This document shows, piece by piece, positions 61,976 to 64,000 of a DNA stretch of 64,000 bases; position 1 is the stretch's first letter; every line of letters starts with the position of its first letter. Made by a program: the position numbers and the translations under genes. The stretch is from Desulfurispora thermophila DSM 16022 (lineage in GTDB: Bacteria > Bacillota > Desulfotomaculia > Desulfotomaculales > Desulfurisporaceae): the NCBI RefSeq assembly GCF_000376385.1, contig NZ_AQWN01000001.1, positions 166,762 through 230,761 of the forward strand. The letters are read 5' to 3'. Under the pieces are notes generated by a model that worked only from the letters and a program-made list of their open reading frames with translations, did not search any database and was not told where the DNA came from.

Positions 61976-62416
61976 ATGGCCTTGATTCCCTACGAACCGT
62001 TTCGCCCTCTGGAAACCCTGCGCCGGGGAATGGATCGCTTCTGGCAGGATTTCCCCTTTGCTCCCTTTGGATTGGAGCGCGACTTCACCGGGCCGCGGGT
62101 GGATGTATATGAGACCGATCAGGAAGTGATTGCCTCCTGTGAGATTCCCGGTCTGGAGAAAAAAGAAGACGTGCACATCAACATTGACAATGGCGTGCTG
62201 ACCATCAGCGGCGTCATCCAGCGGGGTCAGGAAGTGCGCGAGGAGCAAATGCACCGCCGGGAACGTTTTGTGGGGCGTTTTCAACGCTCATTTACTCTGC
62301 CGGCACCCGTGGATGAGGAAAAAACCACGGCCAGTTACCGCAACGGTATTCTGGAAATTCGCATGCCCAAGGCCAAAGGGGCGGCGCGGCGCAGCATAGA
62401 TGTGCAGTTTCATTAG
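61976..62416 (+). CDS. hsp20: Small heat shock protein (Hsp20/alpha-crystallin)
   Basis: This 146-residue chaperone has the alpha-crystallin domain at about 38-135 (DFTGPRVDVYETDQEVIASCEIPGLEKKEDVHINIDNGVLTISG, RYRRERFVGRFQRSFTLP, ATYRNGILEIRMPK-like strands). ATG 61976 follows ggaggtgcttttt. No CIRCE inverted repeat is visible upstream, so HrcA control is not supported. Confidence 0.94.
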   Translation: MALIPYEPFRPLETLRRGMDRFWQDFPFAPFGLERDFTGPRVDVYETDQEVIASCEIPGLEKKEDVHINIDNGVLTISGVIQRGQEVREEQMHRRERFVGRFQRSFTLPAPVDEEKTTASYRNGILEIRMPKAKGAARRSIDVQFH

Positions 62417-62445
62417 TACCCTGTATGCTACAGCGATAAAAGATG

Positions 62446-62475
62446 AGTCAGGGAAACATCACCCCTGACTTTTTT
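62446..62475 (+). terminator. Terminator after hsp20
   Basis: agtcaggg/ccctgact with a 9-base loop is followed by five T. Confidence 0.88.
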
Positions 62476-62590
62476 ATTTTGTTTTGGAAATTTGGCAATA
62501 AAATTTCCCACCGCCAATTGTATAATGGCCTTAAAGAAAGAAATTTTTAACATCAAGACTTTATCTAGTAATAAATGTAATAGGAGGTGG

Positions 62591-64000
62591 ATGTTTATCT
62601 ACACGCAGGTACTGGACGATTTTGTGGCCGGGATTATACCGGCCATGGTGCAGCGCGGCTACCACAGCCGGCCGGCCAAAACAGCGGCCTGGGGTGAGGG
62701 ACATATTGACCAGCCCCTGCTGGTGCACATCCAGAATGGAGTGTTCGGATTGTTGCAGGTGCTGGCTCTCCTGGAAAAAGAGGGTATCCGGCTGGTGGAT
62801 GAAGCCGGCCTGCGCCGGGCCATAGCCATGTATGTGACGCACGACCTGCACAAGATGGCCGAATATGCTGTGCCGCAGGATGCCGGGCGCAGCCAGTTTG
62901 ACCAGGCGCTGGAGGATTACCAGGCCGAAATACAGGCCCTGGGCCTGGATAAGTTTGCCGACACGGTTCCGGCCATGCACAGGGCGGCCGCGGTGTCCCT
63001 GTGCAGCCCCAAAACCGGCGACCTGAGTGCCTGCCCGCCCGGCACGGCGCTGCTGGTGGATCTGGTGCACCTGGCAGATTGTATGGCTTCCATGACCCAC
63101 TGTCAGCAAACCTCAGTGCTGGCCAACCGCCTGCAAAAGCTTTTGCCGCCGGGACGGGCGCATCGCTATGCCTTTTATTATCACCGCCTGGATGACTTAA
63201 AAGGACTGTTTACCAACCTTCTGCATCGAGCCGTCAGCCAGGTGCTGGAGGAAAACTACGGTCTCTATCCCTTGCTGTATTTTGCCGACAGCACTCTTTA
63301 TCTGGGCCCGGTCGACCGGCAGCTGCCCGTCCGCGGTGCATTGCTGCCTTTGGTAGAGCAGGAAATATTTCATTTGCTGCTGCAACAACCGCCACCCGAT
63401 CTGAGTGAAGCCTTCGATACGCTGAACATCAAAGTGCAGAGCTATGCTTTTCTGTTTCTGGATGCTGCCGGTATCTCTACTTTGCTTCGCCAGTATGCGG
63501 CGAGCAATGCTCAGCCGGGATTCTGGCGCAAGACGCTGGAAAAGCATATTAAGGATTATCCAATATTGCAGGAACTGTCGCAGCAGATTAAAGGCGATGA
63601 CCTGTTGAAGAAGCTGTCGCAGGAGGAACTGCAGCGCCAGCTGGGTATGCCGCAGGGTTGGGATGAGGATATTACCCGCAACCAGGCTGTTTTCAGTACG
63701 GCCCGCTATCTGGCCGCGGCCAAACGACTCTGGGAACGCCTGCAGCCCGGCGCTGACGGCCTGGCCGAACTCACCCGCCTTTTAGGGTTGCCGGCGGGGG
63801 AACTGGAACTGGTGCGCCGCTGCATACCGGGCAAGTACAGCAAAGACAAAACCTATGACGACTGCATCGCTCTGGCCTGGCGCTGGCTGGCCGGTTTTTC
63901 TGCTGCGGGACGCTCGGGCTTCAGCATGCCGGTGGATATGCTTTTAAACCACCTGGAAAGAATCTTCCTGCCGGCCTGGCAAAGTATGCTTACAACACAG
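62591..64000 (+). CDS. csc3: Large HD-domain protein, Cas10d/Csc3-like (type I-D CRISPR), 3' end outside window
   Basis: Open from ATG 62591 (six bases after aggagg) through the last base, 470 codons with no stop. An HD nuclease-like region is suggested by LLVHIQNGVFGLL (about 49-61), AIAMYVTHDLHKMAEYA (about 83-99) and LVDLVHLADCMAS (about 156-170), an arrangement also seen in Cas10d. The rest is helical and unfamiliar. Cas10d is the large subunit of the type I-D effector; the csc2/csc1/cas genes would lie to the right. It has its own transcription start region (tataat at 62521) after the hsp20 terminator. The name is an inference from the pattern only. Confidence 0.5.
   Translation, partial: MFIYTQVLDDFVAGIIPAMVQRGYHSRPAKTAAWGEGHIDQPLLVHIQNGVFGLLQVLALLEKEGIRLVDEAGLRRAIAMYVTHDLHKMAEYAVPQDAGRSQFDQALEDYQAEIQALGLDKFADTVPAMHRAAAVSLCSPKTGDLSACPPGTALLVDLVHLADCMASMTHCQQTSVLANRLQKLLPPGRAHRYAFYYHRLDDLKGLFTNLLHRAVSQVLEENYGLYPLLYFADSTLYLGPVDRQLPVRGALLPLVEQEIFHLLLQQPPPDLSEAFDTLNIKVQSYAFLFLDAAGISTLLRQYAASNAQPGFWRKTLEKHIKDYPILQELSQQIKGDDLLKKLSQEELQRQLGMPQGWDEDITRNQAVFSTARYLAAAKRLWERLQPGADGLAELTRLLGLPAGELELVRRCIPGKYSKDKTYDDCIALAWRWLAGFSAAGRSGFSMPVDMLLNHLERIFLPAWQSMLTTQ

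Noticed and set aside
1-64000. CRISPR array, rRNA genes, prophage or a complete insertion sequence
   Set aside because: No regularly spaced direct repeats of 25-40 bases, no rRNA sequence, and no transposase or phage structural gene were found in the window.

Overview
The window looks like the chromosome of a GC-rich, endospore-forming Clostridia species, most likely a Peptococcaceae/Desulfotomaculum-type organism. The evidence is SpoVS behind a textbook sigma-H promoter, a YtxC-like sporulation protein, T-box leaders in front of thrS, pheST and an aroF-type DAHP synthase, the cinA/recA/rny/ymdB/spoVS gene order, an S-layer-homology protein, an HdrD-type iron-sulfur protein and a molybdopterin oxidoreductase. 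Many genes start with TTG or GTG behind strong ribosome binding sites.

Layout. 1-4.2 kb: end of an HdrD-like Fe-S protein, an HNH-type protein, a short FtsH-like AAA protease and a stand-alone CinA amidase domain. 4.2-12 kb: the first copy of an interspersed repeat, a DEAD-box RNA helicase, recA, a structured leader or ncRNA in front of RNase Y, a hypothetical gene, ymdB, spoVS and an M19 dipeptidase. 12-19 kb: a zinc-ribbon protein, a Ski2-like helicase split by two in-frame stops, a gamma-carbonic-anhydrase-like protein, an S-layer-homology protein and two exported proteins with SCP2-like domains. 19-26 kb: sfsA, tRNA-Leu, a molybdopterin oxidoreductase, a tRNA His-Gln-Lys operon, a thymidylate-synthase-like fusion, ytxC and a DUF445 protein. 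26-38.6 kb: translation genes (T-box-thrS, pilT, dtd, L20 leader-infC-rpmI-rplT, a TrmH-family methyltransferase, T-box-pheST), zapA and polX. 38.6-46 kb: mpg, the third repeat copy, a NIF3-like protein, a double U32 peptidase and mutS2. 46-52.5 kb: an unusual T-box with a duplicated expression platform upstream of aroF, an iron-sulfur flavoprotein, a YeiH-like exporter with a small membrane partner and an acyl-CoA synthetase. 52.5-58.4 kb: a six-gene minus-strand operon for an oligopeptide/nickel-type ABC importer ending in a translationally overlapping methyltransferase. 58.8-64 kb: an MFS transporter, a Cys-rich protein, a putative Zn-dependent phospholipase C-like protein, a small membrane protein, Hsp20, and the 5' part of a large HD-domain gene that resembles cas10d/csc3 of type I-D CRISPR systems and runs off the window.

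Most notable for follow-up: (i) a roughly 210 bp family of inverted-repeat-bounded elements with three full copies and three solo ends; its terminal repeats vary but remain largely complementary, and it carries internal hairpins; (ii) a T-box whose antiterminator/terminator half is duplicated without a second specifier stem; (iii) a promoter-to-terminator structured RNA of about 230 nt before rny; (iv) the possible cas10d gene at the right edge; (v) the paired secreted SCP2-domain proteins. No CRISPR array, rRNA, prophage or insertion sequence with a transposase was seen.
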